The notes under the pieces were generated by a model. The model did no database searches and was not told the DNA's origin. It saw only the letters and a program-made list of their open reading frames with translations. A program made the position numbers and the translations under genes. Positions 43,949 to 52,705 of a stretch of DNA of 64,000 bases are shown here, piece after piece (positions within the stretch are counted from its first letter, which is position 1; each line of letters starts with the position of its first letter). Source of the DNA: Marinirhabdus gelatinilytica (GTDB lineage Bacteria > Bacteroidota > Bacteroidia > Flavobacteriales > Flavobacteriaceae); assembly GCF_003353425.1 (NCBI RefSeq), contig NZ_QRAO01000003.1, positions 235,088-299,087 on the forward strand, in the 5' to 3' direction.

Positions 43949-46555
43949 ATGAATTTTAACAATTTTACTATAAAAAGTCAAGAAGCCGTACAGCAAGCAC
44001 AACAGCTGGCACAAGGCTTAGGGCATCAACAAATAGAGAATGAGCACTTGATGAAGGCTATTTTTGAAGTTGATGAGAATGTGACCCCATTCATCTTAAA
44101 AAAGCTGAATGTAAACGTAGGCTTGTTGCAACAAGTACTCGACAAACAATTGGAGAGCTTACCGAAAGTTTCGGGAGGCGATATAATGCTTTCTAGGGAA
44201 GCAAATAAAACGCTCACCGAATCCAGCATTATCGCCAAAAAAATGAACGATGAGTATGTTTCCATCGAGCATTTGGTATTGGCCATTTTCAAATCAAAAA
44301 GCTCCATTGCCCAGTCGCTAAAAGATCAGGGCGTTTCAGAAAAAGGTTTAAAGAGCGCTATTGAAGATTTGCGCAAGGGAGACCGCGTGACCTCACAGAG
44401 CGCCGAGGATACGTACAACTCCCTAAACAAATATGCACGGAACCTCAACCAGTTGGCACGCGATGGCAAGCTGGATCCTGTGATTGGTCGTGACGAAGAG
44501 ATTAGAAGGATATTACAAATTCTCTCACGCCGTACCAAGAACAACCCTATGTTAGTGGGTGAACCAGGTACCGGAAAAACCGCCATTGCCGAAGGTCTTG
44601 CACACCGTATTGTTGATGGGGATATACCCGAAAACCTGAAGAGCAAGGAAATATACAGCTTGGATATGGGCGCCCTTATCGCAGGCGCCAAGTACAAAGG
44701 TGAGTTCGAGGAACGCCTCAAGTCCGTTATAAAAGAAGTGACGGGCAGCGATGGTGATATCGTACTCTTTATAGATGAGATCCATACGCTAGTAGGTGCG
44801 GGTGGCGGACAAGGAGCCATGGACGCTGCAAACATCCTAAAACCAGCATTGGCAAGAGGTGAGTTACGAGCCATTGGAGCTACCACATTGGATGAATATC
44901 AAAAGTATTTTGAAAAGGATAAAGCCCTCGAGCGTCGTTTCCAGAAAGTACAGGTAAACGAACCCGATACCGAGAGCGCCATTTCTATCCTTCGTGGTAT
45001 CAAGGAAAAGTATGAAACACACCACAAGGTGCGAATTAAAGATGAAGCCATTATTGCTGCAGTAGAACTCTCACAGCGCTACATCACCAATCGTTTCTTA
45101 CCGGATAAGGCTATTGATTTAATGGACGAAGCAGCGAGTAAACTGCGAATGGAAATTAACTCCAAGCCTGAAGAGTTGGACGTGCTGGATAGAAAAATCA
45201 TGCAGTTGGAAATTGAGATTGAGGCCATAAAACGCGAAAAGGACGAAGCAAAACTGAAAAGCCTACGAAGCGATCTTGCTAATTTGAAGGAAGAACGCAA
45301 CGAGCTGAATGCGAAGTGGAAGAGCGAAAAAGAAGTGGTTGATACTATTCAGCAGTATAAAACTGAAATCGAGGATTACAAATTAGAAGCCGAACGTGCC
45401 GAACGTGACGGGGACTTTGGGAAAGTAGCCGAGATACGCTACGGGAAAATCAAGGAGGCTCAGGAACAATTGGCAAAACTTGAAAGTGAGTTGGCCGAAA
45501 ACCAAAGCGAACACTCCTTGATAAAAGAGGAAGTGACCAACGAGGACATCGCCGAAGTGGTAGCTAAATGGACCGGGATTCCCGTGACCAAGATGCTACA
45601 GAGTGACCGAGAAAAGTTGCTTCGTTTGGAAAAAGAACTCCATAAGCGTGTCGTGGGACAAGAGGAGGCCATTGTAGCGGTGAGCGATGCCATTCGCCGT
45701 AGTCGTGCGGGCTTGCAGGACCAGAAAAAGCCCATAGGTAGCTTTCTATTCTTGGGAACCACGGGAGTGGGTAAAACAGAACTTGCAAAAGCACTTGCCG
45801 AATATTTGTTCGACGATGAAAACGCAATGACCCGTATCGATATGAGCGAGTACCAAGAACGCCATAGTGTGAGCCGTTTGGTAGGAGCACCCCCCGGATA
45901 TGTTGGGTATGACGAAGGCGGGCAGTTAACCGAGGCGGTGCGCAGGAAGCCCTATTCGGTAGTGTTATTGGACGAGATTGAAAAGGCGCATCCAGATACC
46001 TTCAATATCTTGTTGCAGGTATTGGATGAAGGACGATTGACCGATAACAAAGGAAGAACGGCCGATTTCAAGAATGCGATCATAATCATGACCAGCAATA
46101 TGGGTAGCCATATCATCCAAGAGAAATTCGAAACAGTGAAAGATCCAGATACTGCAATGGAAGCCGCTAAAGTAGAAGTGCTCGGATTGTTGAAACAATC
46201 GGTACGTCCAGAATTCTTGAACAGGATTGACGACATCATTATGTTCACCCCGCTGAACAAAACAGATATCAAGGAAATCGTGGGCTTGCAATTGAAAGGT
46301 CTTACTAAAATGTTGTCTAAACAGAACATAACCTTGGATGCTACCGAAGAAGCCATTGCATATCTTTCGGAAAAAGGATTCGATCCGCAATTTGGGGCAC
46401 GCCCTGTAAAACGAGTGATACAGAAAGAAGTGCTGAACCAATTGTCCAAAGAGATCTTGTCCGGTAAAATAACTACCGATAGTATTATATTATTGGACAG
46501 TTTTAACAACGAGCTTGTTTTCAGGAACCAAGGAGACCTGGTTACAGAACAATAA
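43949..46555 (+). CDS. clpB: ATP-dependent disaggregase ClpB
   Basis: 868 residues, normal length. Clp-N repeats 1-150 (NFNNFTIKSQEAVQQAQQLAQGLGHQQIENEHLM), NBD1 Walker A GEPGTGKT (about 204-211), a full middle coiled-coil (about 405-530, ENRIMQLEIEIEAIKREKDEAKL-like) which defines ClpB rather than ClpA/C, NBD2 Walker A GTTGVGKT (about 603-610) and PPGYVGYDEGG pore loop. Works with DnaK to dissolve protein aggregates after heat stress. The 3' end leads into a structured leader and a GGTTGGTTAG terminator. Confidence 0.97.
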   Translation: MNFNNFTIKSQEAVQQAQQLAQGLGHQQIENEHLMKAIFEVDENVTPFILKKLNVNVGLLQQVLDKQLESLPKVSGGDIMLSREANKTLTESSIIAKKMNDEYVSIEHLVLAIFKSKSSIAQSLKDQGVSEKGLKSAIEDLRKGDRVTSQSAEDTYNSLNKYARNLNQLARDGKLDPVIGRDEEIRRILQILSRRTKNNPMLVGEPGTGKTAIAEGLAHRIVDGDIPENLKSKEIYSLDMGALIAGAKYKGEFEERLKSVIKEVTGSDGDIVLFIDEIHTLVGAGGGQGAMDAANILKPALARGELRAIGATTLDEYQKYFEKDKALERRFQKVQVNEPDTESAISILRGIKEKYETHHKVRIKDEAIIAAVELSQRYITNRFLPDKAIDLMDEAASKLRMEINSKPEELDVLDRKIMQLEIEIEAIKREKDEAKLKSLRSDLANLKEERNELNAKWKSEKEVVDTIQQYKTEIEDYKLEAERAERDGDFGKVAEIRYGKIKEAQEQLAKLESELAENQSEHSLIKEEVTNEDIAEVVAKWTGIPVTKMLQSDREKLLRLEKELHKRVVGQEEAIVAVSDAIRRSRAGLQDQKKPIGSFLFLGTTGVGKTELAKALAEYLFDDENAMTRIDMSEYQERHSVSRLVGAPPGYVGYDEGGQLTEAVRRKPYSVVLLDEIEKAHPDTFNILLQVLDEGRLTDNKGRTADFKNAIIIMTSNMGSHIIQEKFETVKDPDTAMEAAKVEVLGLLKQSVRPEFLNRIDDIIMFTPLNKTDIKEIVGLQLKGLTKMLSKQNITLDATEEAIAYLSEKGFDPQFGARPVKRVIQKEVLNQLSKEILSGKITTDSIILLDSFNNELVFRNQGDLVTEQ

Positions 46556-46560
46556 AGGCG

Positions 46561-46656
46561 AGAGGTTGCCTACCGGGAAGTAAGATACCCCGACAAAACC
46601 TCTTTATTTGGTTGGTTAGCCACCCGTGCCTATTCAGTGCGGGTGGTTTTTTTATG
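46561..46656 (+). terminator. Structured 3' end of clpB mRNA and GGTTGGTTAG terminator
   Basis: AGAGGTT (46561) / AACCTCT (46597) enclose CGGG...CCCG; then GGTTGGTTAG (46610-46619) and immediately the stem CCACCCG (46620-46626) / CGGGTGG (46640-46646) with a T run. Three-part structure, third instance of the ten-base element. Confidence 0.75.
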
Positions 46657-46667
46657 CCAAAACCCAA

Positions 46668-48440
46668 ATGATTATGTACATTCGCAAACAAGTGAAAACT
46701 TCAGTATACATACTTTTCATATTGTTTCTTGCAGTAACGATAACCAGTTGCAAAGAAACACCAAAACCCGTTGCAGATAGCCGCAAGAGCGACTATGCGC
46801 TTTACGATGCCAGTGGTGGTTTCCATAGACTCTCAACCTATAACAACAAAGAGGCCATTGTACTGTGGGTGCAGGGAAATGGTTGCCCCATCGTGAGAAA
46901 CGCTCTTGAAGATTTCCATACTATAGTTACTGAATATTCCGAAAAAGGATTTCAGTTTTTTATGGTAAACAGCAACATACAGGACGATCGTGCTGAAATT
47001 GCCATGGAAGCAAAAGAATACAATTTTAAGGTCCCCGTACTGGTAGACAATGCCCAACTCATTGCTGAAGAACTGGACATTACTATTACTGCAGAAGCTA
47101 TAGTCCTCCACCCAACCACAAGAAAGATTCTGTATCGAGGTCCATTGAATAACAGGCTGGATTACGAGGCCCAAAAGGAAATTGCCTCTGAAACTTATTT
47201 GAGAGATGCCCTTGACGCCATTGCAAAAGGGAAAACCCCAAAAAACAAACAAGAAGTTACACGGGGGTGTACCGTTACAAGACTCTCAAACCAACCCAAT
47301 AAAAAAGATCTTACCTACACCAAGGACATAGCCCCTATCCTGGCCGAAAGTTGTGTACGCTGTCATCGCGATAACGGGATTGCGCCTTGGGCCATGGAGG
47401 ACTATCAGACCGTTACAGGATGGTCTGCAATGATAAAAGAAGTATTGCTGAGTAAACGAATGCCCCCGTGGAAAGCAGACCCTACCGTGAATGAATTTAA
47501 AAATTCTTTTGCACTGGCAGATAGCAATGCCAGAAAGATAATTTCATGGATAGACGCCGGGATGCCGCCAGGAATTGGGAAGGATACCTTGCAGGGTCTT
47601 ACATATAACGATGCCATTTGGCAAAGAGGAAGACCAGACAAGATAATTGCACTCAAAGAAGAAAAACTACCTGCCAATAGACTTATCCCTTACCGGTACC
47701 AAACATTCGATCTGGAATTAGAAAAGGACACCTGGCTAAAAGGAGTTGAAATAAAACCCGGAAACCCTAAGGCACTACACCACATTGTACTTACCAATAA
47801 AGCTACAAACAAACGAAACGCAATTGTGAATCGAAAAATATGGCCCTATACCGATAACTATATTGCCCTTGGTGGTGGTGTGGACCAACTAACTATGTTT
47901 CCCGAAGGTACAGGTGTATACTTACCAAAAGGAACAAGTTTAACCGTGCAAATACATTATACGCCTACGGGGAAAGAGGACTCTGATAAAACCAAGATTG
48001 GTTTTTATTATCACGACACACCGCCTAAGCAAGAGTTTTATGCCCTCTCCCCGTCCAACTCAACATTTAAAATACCTCCCCACACCAACAACGTAAAAAT
48101 TGTAGCTGCAGATACTATTACAAAAGATATAAACATACATTATATAGTACCGCACATGCACTACCGGGGCAAGAGCATTAAAATGAGTATTATAGCGCCC
48201 AATGGGAAGGTAAAAGAATTAATATCAGTACCAGATTTTAGCTTTAATTGGCAATGGCTCTATCAACTTAAAGACCCCATGTTCGCACCCAAAGGTTCTA
48301 TTATTCAGGTAGAAGGAATTTACGATAATACTGTACAAAACCCATTAAACCCAGATCCTTCCCAAGAGCTCCATTTTGGGATACAGAGTACCGACGAGAT
48401 GCTGATAGGGTTTTTTAACTACACTTTGGCAGATCGATAG
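46668..48440 (+). CDS. Lipoprotein fusing redoxin, cytochrome c and copper monooxygenase-like domains
   Basis: About 590 residues. Signal with lipobox ITSC (Cys28). Residues 45-200: AhpC/TSA-like redoxin with WVQGNGCPIVRNALEDF and VPVLVDNAQLIAEELDI. Residues about 215-290: heme-c domain with CVRCH (about 229) and KRMPPWKADP with a candidate distal Met (SKRMPPW). Residues 310-590: peptidylglycine alpha-hydroxylating monooxygenase-like domain with both copper sites seen: HH in ALHHIVL (about 371), His in VQIHYT, HxH in PHMHYRGKS (about 497) and Met in STDEMLIGF. Electron flow from heme to copper is plausible. Such architectures occur in marine bacteria; the substrate is unknown. Start ATG 46668 or 46674. 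Confidence 0.8.
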   Translation: MIMYIRKQVKTSVYILFILFLAVTITSCKETPKPVADSRKSDYALYDASGGFHRLSTYNNKEAIVLWVQGNGCPIVRNALEDFHTIVTEYSEKGFQFFMVNSNIQDDRAEIAMEAKEYNFKVPVLVDNAQLIAEELDITITAEAIVLHPTTRKILYRGPLNNRLDYEAQKEIASETYLRDALDAIAKGKTPKNKQEVTRGCTVTRLSNQPNKKDLTYTKDIAPILAESCVRCHRDNGIAPWAMEDYQTVTGWSAMIKEVLLSKRMPPWKADPTVNEFKNSFALADSNARKIISWIDAGMPPGIGKDTLQGLTYNDAIWQRGRPDKIIALKEEKLPANRLIPYRYQTFDLELEKDTWLKGVEIKPGNPKALHHIVLTNKATNKRNAIVNRKIWPYTDNYIALGGGVDQLTMFPEGTGVYLPKGTSLTVQIHYTPTGKEDSDKTKIGFYYHDTPPKQEFYALSPSNSTFKIPPHTNNVKIVAADTITKDINIHYIVPHMHYRGKSIKMSIIAPNGKVKELISVPDFSFNWQWLYQLKDPMFAPKGSIIQVEGIYDNTVQNPLNPDPSQELHFGIQSTDEMLIGFFNYTLADR

Positions 48441-48450
48441 GGTTATTACA

Positions 48451-48478
48451 AAAAAAAGACCGCTCTCGTAAGAACGGC
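48451..48478. terminator. Intrinsic terminator between convergent genes
   Basis: On the minus strand GGCCGTTCT-TACG-AGAGCGGTC, nine pairs with two wobbles and a UACG tetraloop, followed by eight T; the plus strand also has a T-rich tail. Confidence 0.8.
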
Positions 48479-48515
48479 CTCTCCTTTTCATAGCAATTTC
48501 TATTATTTCAAGAAA

Positions 48516-48701
48516 TTACCAGCTCGCAATCTCTTTTTCTGCTTCTTCCTTGGCTTTTCCAGTTTTCTCCTGAACTTTGCCTACCATCTCGTCATACTTT
48601 CCTTCTGAAAACTCTTCATTATCATCAAAGGTCATCCCATATTGTTGCTTGGCTTTACCTTTAATCTGTTTCCATTTTCCTTTTATTTGCTCCTTGTTCA
48701 T
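48516..48701 (-). CDS. CsbD family stress protein
   Basis: 61 residues, charged and Trp-containing: MNKEQIKGKWKQIKGKAKQQYGMTFDDNEEFSEGKYDEMVGKVQEKTGKAKEEAEKEIASW, matching the CsbD family (the KGKWKQ...GK(A/V)...GK pattern). General-stress induced in many bacteria; function unknown. On the minus strand a TTGGCAC at 48771-48765 hints at sigma-54, but the -12 part does not fit. Confidence 0.9.
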   Translation of the reverse strand: MNKEQIKGKWKQIKGKAKQQYGMTFDDNEEFSEGKYDEMVGKVQEKTGKAKEEAEKEIASW

Positions 48702-48869
48702 AGTTTTTGTTTTTAGTTATTAAATTCTTTTTCAACTTTAATAATTTAAAGATACAGCCTGTGCCAACGCTATTGTATTAAAGACTTCACAAAGACTTAG
48801 GTAAAGTTGTTATTGTTTTACCAAGTTCTCTTAAAAAGTGTTATTTTTCGGTTTTAAATCTGAAAATCC

Positions 48870-49391
48870 ATGCGTTATCTCCTATTACTTGTCACACTTA
48901 TTTGTATTTCCTGTGGAAGTGACAAAAAAAACGAAACAACTCCTGAAGAGGCAAGTACTACCACCTACTACTTAATTCGCCATGCGGAAAAGGACCGTAC
49001 TGCAGGAGACGATCCAGTACTTACAGCAAAAGGCAAGCAAAGAGCAGATTTTTGGGCCACCCATTTTAAGGAAATACCACTAGATGCTGTTTATAGTACA
49101 GACTATGTCCGCACCAAGCAAACCGCTGCCCCAACGGCAGAGCGCAAGAACCTTCCTGTTAAAATGTACGATCCAAAAAACCTATACAGCCCAGATTTTC
49201 AAGAAAAGACCAAGGGAAAAACAGTTTTAGTAGTAGGACATAGCAACACAACCCCCGCTTTTGTAAATTCCATTTTGGGCGAACATACATATCCACAGAT
49301 AAGCGATACTGAAAATGCACTACGTTATAAAGTAGTGGTTCCTGAAGCTGGGGAAACTATTGTAACTATCGAAAAATTTGAAATGCAGTAA
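48870..49391 (+). CDS. Histidine phosphatase family lipoprotein
   Basis: 173 residues. Lipoprotein signal ending LICISC (Cys15). Phosphatase core: TYYLIRHAEKDRTAGDDPVLTAKGKQRADFW with the nucleophilic His in RHAE, DAVYSTDYVRTKQTAAPTAE, and GHSNTTPAFVN (second His). Hydrolyses phosphoesters; SixA/PhoE-like, exported so acting on periplasmic or external substrates. Confidence 0.9.
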   Translation: MRYLLLLVTLICISCGSDKKNETTPEEASTTTYYLIRHAEKDRTAGDDPVLTAKGKQRADFWATHFKEIPLDAVYSTDYVRTKQTAAPTAERKNLPVKMYDPKNLYSPDFQEKTKGKTVLVVGHSNTTPAFVNSILGEHTYPQISDTENALRYKVVVPEAGETIVTIEKFEMQ

Positions 49392-49394
49392 CAT

Positions 49395-49434
49395 TGGTTA
49401 GCTCCAATCTGGCAATTGGTTTTGGAGCTTTAAA
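49395..49434. terminator. Terminator with partial element TTGGTTAG
   Basis: TTGGTTAG (49395-49402) overlaps the left arm AGCTCCAA (49401) / TTGGAGCT (49423), an 8-bp stem. A possible fourth, shorter instance of the terminator-linked element. Confidence 0.55.
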
Positions 49435-49435
49435 A

Positions 49436-50071
49436 CTAAAGATCTATGACCACCTCATCAACGCCTCTGCGCACTTTTTTAAAGTCTGCAAACATATCAT
49501 CCTTTGCGCGGTAGCCTACGGCAAGGACCAATACCGAGTGTAGGTTTTTTTCTTCCAGCTGTAAAAATTCATCATATTTTTCAGGCTCAAACCCTTCAAT
49601 GGGGCATGCATCAATATCTTCCAAGGCACATACTGTTAGCAAGTTACCCAAGGCTATATAGGCCTGTTTTTCCATCCACTGGTTTATCTCTGTGGCTTCT
49701 TTTTCGGCAAAACTGTCTTTTAAAAAAGTCTCAAAAGGTTTTAAAATGGCCCTGGGGGTGTTCCGGGTGGAGGCCACATTGTTAAAATAGTTTCCAATAT
49801 ACTTGGAAGTAAGCTTGCTTTCCACGCAAAGTACGAGCACGTGGGATGCTTCTGCCACCTGTTGTTGCTCCATCGTAAAGGGTACCAATTGTTTCTGTAA
49901 CTTCTTGTTTTGGATCGAGATCATTTTTAAGGGCTGTAATCCGTAGGAAGTAGCGGTAAGATTAAATGCCTCTTTAAGTATAGCAAGCTTTTCTTCAGAA
50001 AGTGTCTGGGTAGCATCAAACTTTTTGGTAGCGTAGCGCCATTGTAGTTTTTCGAGTATGTGGGAGTTCAT
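49436..50071 (-). CDS. NAD(P)H-dependent oxidoreductase, nitroreductase family
   Basis: 211 residues: LEKLQWRYATKKFDATQTLSEEKLAILKEAFNLTATSYGLQPLKMISI (FMN phosphate-binding Arg region RYATKKFD) and IALGNLLTVCALEDIDACPIEGFEPEKYDEFL, the nitroreductase fold. Reduces nitroaromatics or quinones with bound FMN; the physiological substrate is unclear. Convergent with the phosphatase gene and sharing its terminator. Confidence 0.92.
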   Translation of the reverse strand: MNSHILEKLQWRYATKKFDATQTLSEEKLAILKEAFNLTATSYGLQPLKMISIQNKKLQKQLVPFTMEQQQVAEASHVLVLCVESKLTSKYIGNYFNNVASTRNTPRAILKPFETFLKDSFAEKEATEINQWMEKQAYIALGNLLTVCALEDIDACPIEGFEPEKYDEFLQLEEKNLHSVLVLAVGYRAKDDMFADFKKVRRGVDEVVIDL

Positions 50072-50163
50072 TTACGTATCTTTGAAATACAAAGGTACAA
50101 TTCCTATTTCAGTAGAAAAGCAAGACTGTATCATAGTATTCAATACACTAATAATCCAAACCA

Positions 50164-50550
50164 ATGTCCAATACCGAAAACAGAAAAGACCAATCTGTAA
50201 CCCGAATCTTTAAAGCCGTATTTCCCAACACTACGAACCATTACGATACACTCTTTGGCGGCACAACCCTGCATATGATGGATGAGGCCGCATTTATTTG
50301 TGCCACCCGTTTTAGCCGAAAGAAAGTGGTCACGGTTTCTACGGACAAGATAAATTTTACCAAACCAATCCCCGAGGGCACGATCGTAGAGCTTATTGCC
50401 CGTGTTGACAAGGTGGGCCGTACCAGTTGTGTGGTACGGGTAGATATCTTTATGGAGGATATGTATTCTGAAACCCGTGAGAAAGTGGTCACCGGATTCT
50501 TCACCTTTGTAGCAGTAAATGATGAGAAACAACCAGTGCCCATTATATAA
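50164..50550 (+). CDS. Acyl-CoA thioesterase (hotdog fold, BACH/YciA type)
   Basis: 128 residues: RIFKAVFPNTTNHYDTLFGGTTLHMMDEAAFICATRFSRKKVVTVSTDKINFTKPIPEGTIVEL, with the catalytic-region GG--L--MDE of hotdog thioesterases, and GRTSCVVRVDIFMED. Hydrolyses acyl-CoA to free acid and CoA. Length normal. The next gene on the same strand is a flavoprotein of lipid/isoprenoid metabolism, 138 bases away. Confidence 0.92.
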   Translation: MSNTENRKDQSVTRIFKAVFPNTTNHYDTLFGGTTLHMMDEAAFICATRFSRKKVVTVSTDKINFTKPIPEGTIVELIARVDKVGRTSCVVRVDIFMEDMYSETREKVVTGFFTFVAVNDEKQPVPII

Positions 50551-50688
50551 GCACTGGATTTCAAGCTATATCCCCTCCAAAATATTTTAAACTGAAAAAA
50601 TCCAAAGCACTACCCTATCCCATCAACTTTGTCTAACTTTAGGCACAAAATTATTGAACAACTACCCATGCCCGCTTTACAATAACCC

Positions 50689-52374
50689 ATGTACGAAAAA
50701 CAATACGATACCATCATAATAGGTTCAGGAGCCGGAGGACTATCGGCTGCTATTTGTCTTGCTCGAGAAGGACAAAAGGTTTTGGTCCTGGAGCAGCACG
50801 ATGTTCCGGGAGGCTGGTGCCATAGCTTTTATCTGGAGGGACACAGGTTCACCCCCGGGGTGCATTATATAGGGCTACTGGACGAAGGAGAGTCTACAAA
50901 CAACCTATACAAAGGGCTGGGAATAGCCAACGATCTTGTATTTTTCAGGATGGCCGAAAACGGCTATGAGCATCTGCATATGGGGGATGACAGGTTTGAC
51001 TACCCATCAAATTTTGATGATCTGGTAGCTAAGCTGTGCGAAAGGTTTCCGAAGGAAAAGAAGGGCATTGTTAAATATCTTACACTCGTAAATAAAGTAA
51101 ACCACCAATTACAGTTAATCCCGAAACTAAAGACCTTTTGGGAAAAATTGTTCGCTCCCTTCCATACCAAGGAAATGGGGAAGTATGCACTTTTCAGCTT
51201 AAAGCGTGTGATAGATTGGCACTTAAAAGATGAGAAGCTCAAAAAGATACTCAATGTGCAATTTGGCGACCACGGGATGCCTCCCAGTAAGGCAAGCTTT
51301 CCGTTACACTGCGCCATTATGGGGCATTATTTCCAAGGAGGCTACTACCCTATGGGCGGTGGAGGTGCTATTATAAAAGCAAAAACCAATCTTATAAAAA
51401 AGTACGGCGGTACTGTTCAAACCCGTGCCAGGGTGCAGCGTATCCTTACAAAAGGAGATGCCAAGAAAACTGCTATAGGTGTAGAACTTTCCAATGGCGA
51501 GAAAATACACGCAAAGCGAATTATCTCCAATGCAGATCCCGAGACAACCTACAGAAAACTGGTTGGCGAAGAAAATTTGAGCAAAAAACTCATAAAAAAG
51601 CTGGACAAGACAAAGTATTCCTGTACCTCGTTAATGCTCTTCCTAACAGTAGATATGGACGTAGCCAAAGCAGGGCTGGATTCAGGGAACATCTGGTTTA
51701 TGGCAGATGAGGGCCTAGACGAAATCTACAACGATTTACAGAGAATCGATATTGAAAACGGCCCCTACTTTAAAGGGATGTTCGTAAGCTGTACCTCCCT
51801 GAAAGACCCTGTGAGTTTTGATGGAAAACACCACACTATAGAGGCCATAACCTACATAAACTACGATGCATTCAAAAAATTTGAGCACGAAGGAGCAGAA
51901 AGATCGCAGGAATATCTTTCTTTTAAAGAAAAACTTAGCAAGAAAATGCTGGCTACCCTTGAAAAAATAGTCCCCAGCATAAGCAACCATATCGTGAACA
52001 AAGAGCTTGGCACCCCAATAACCAATGAATATTACGTAAACACAACAAACGGGAGTGTCTACGGGACCGAAAAGAGCCTTAAACAAATAGGCCCTTTCGC
52101 TTATAAACCCAAAAGTGAGATTGAGAACCTCTACCTCTGCGGCGCAAGTATTGTATCCCACGGCATTGCCGGCGCCAGTTATTCTGGTGTACAGACCGCA
52201 GGAGTGATTCTAGGCAAACACCAGGACGAACTCCTACAACCAGACCCAGCCCAGACTCTTCGTATATACAATGCCGAGGATACGGCATCTTTCCCAGAAT
52301 GGATGCAAAGGAAACAAGAAGTAAGGAAAGCACGATTAAAAGCCAATGACAAAAGGAAAAACCTAGAGGTATAG
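50689..52374 (+). CDS. Phytoene desaturase/retinol saturase-family FAD oxidoreductase
   Basis: 561 residues. N-terminal dinucleotide site DTIIIGSGAGGLSAAICLAREGQKVLVLEQHDVPGGWCHSF (GxGxxG, then the VPGG loop). The C-terminal part GTPITNEYYVNTTNGSVYGTEKSLKQIGPFAYKPKSEIENLYLCGASIVSHGIAGASYSGVQTAGVIL is the FAD-binding end typical of CrtI/RetSat. In RetSat the reaction is saturation of the 13,14 bond of retinol; here carotenoid, retinoid or other lipid substrate is possible. The basic C-terminus (KEVRKARLKANDKRKNLEV) is peripheral. Last core gene before the island. Confidence 0.88.
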   Translation: MYEKQYDTIIIGSGAGGLSAAICLAREGQKVLVLEQHDVPGGWCHSFYLEGHRFTPGVHYIGLLDEGESTNNLYKGLGIANDLVFFRMAENGYEHLHMGDDRFDYPSNFDDLVAKLCERFPKEKKGIVKYLTLVNKVNHQLQLIPKLKTFWEKLFAPFHTKEMGKYALFSLKRVIDWHLKDEKLKKILNVQFGDHGMPPSKASFPLHCAIMGHYFQGGYYPMGGGGAIIKAKTNLIKKYGGTVQTRARVQRILTKGDAKKTAIGVELSNGEKIHAKRIISNADPETTYRKLVGEENLSKKLIKKLDKTKYSCTSLMLFLTVDMDVAKAGLDSGNIWFMADEGLDEIYNDLQRIDIENGPYFKGMFVSCTSLKDPVSFDGKHHTIEAITYINYDAFKKFEHEGAERSQEYLSFKEKLSKKMLATLEKIVPSISNHIVNKELGTPITNEYYVNTTNGSVYGTEKSLKQIGPFAYKPKSEIENLYLCGASIVSHGIAGASYSGVQTAGVILGKHQDELLQPDPAQTLRIYNAEDTASFPEWMQRKQEVRKARLKANDKRKNLEV

Positions 52375-52424
52375 GTTTTTATTAAATGGATTGGGTGTTT
52401 TATTCTTATAAATAAAAGCTCTAG

Positions 52425-52441
52425 GCAGAGAAAGAGGAGTT
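52425..52441 (+). repeat. Candidate left attachment remnant (partial tRNA-Ser 3' end copy)
   Basis: GCAGAGAAAGAGGAGTT matches 14 of 17 bases of 63103-63119, which spans the 3' end of tRNA-Ser, in the same orientation. Direct copies of a tRNA 3' end flanking an insert are the usual mark of site-specific integration, but the match is short and imperfect. Confidence 0.3.
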
Positions 52442-52635
52442 ACATTTCCCTACAATTTCCCCTCATGAGAATAAAACGCGATCTCGCTATCATAATCTCT
52501 ACTTTTAGTGATACTGAATTAGTCACCCTTTAAAAAATCATCATAGAGGTTTCAGTACTAGTTACCATTTTTTTTTTAGATAAATAGGTAAACTTGAGCC
52601 GTTAATAAATACAATCACCTCAAAATACCCAAAAA

Positions 52636-52668
52636 TATGAGCCGAATAGCATTCTTAATCGGCTCATA
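52636..52668. terminator. Strong inverted repeat (hairpin) upstream of the Rep-like gene
   Basis: TATGAGCCGA (52636-52645) / TCGGCTCATA (52659-52668), ten perfect pairs with a 13-base loop. There is no T run, so it could be a weak terminator or a cruciform/nick-origin structure for the adjacent Rep-like protein. Confidence 0.45.
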
Positions 52669-52705
52669 ATATAAAATCGAGCTTTTAAAGATAGGATTAA
52701 CGCCG

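Larger units (their letters stand above)
52375..52705. other. Left boundary region of the accessory island
   Basis: 331 AT-rich bases with no gene. It holds GCAGAGAAAGAGGAGTT (52425-52441), similar to the tRNA-Ser 3' end, and a 10-bp hairpin at 52636-52668. AT content and lack of core gene continuity mark a transition from core to accessory DNA. Confidence 0.5.

Noticed and set aside
48740-48775. Sigma-54 site upstream of csbD (minus strand TTGGCAC)
   Set aside because: The -12 position does not fit (GTAT in place of TTGC), so it was not listed as a promoter.
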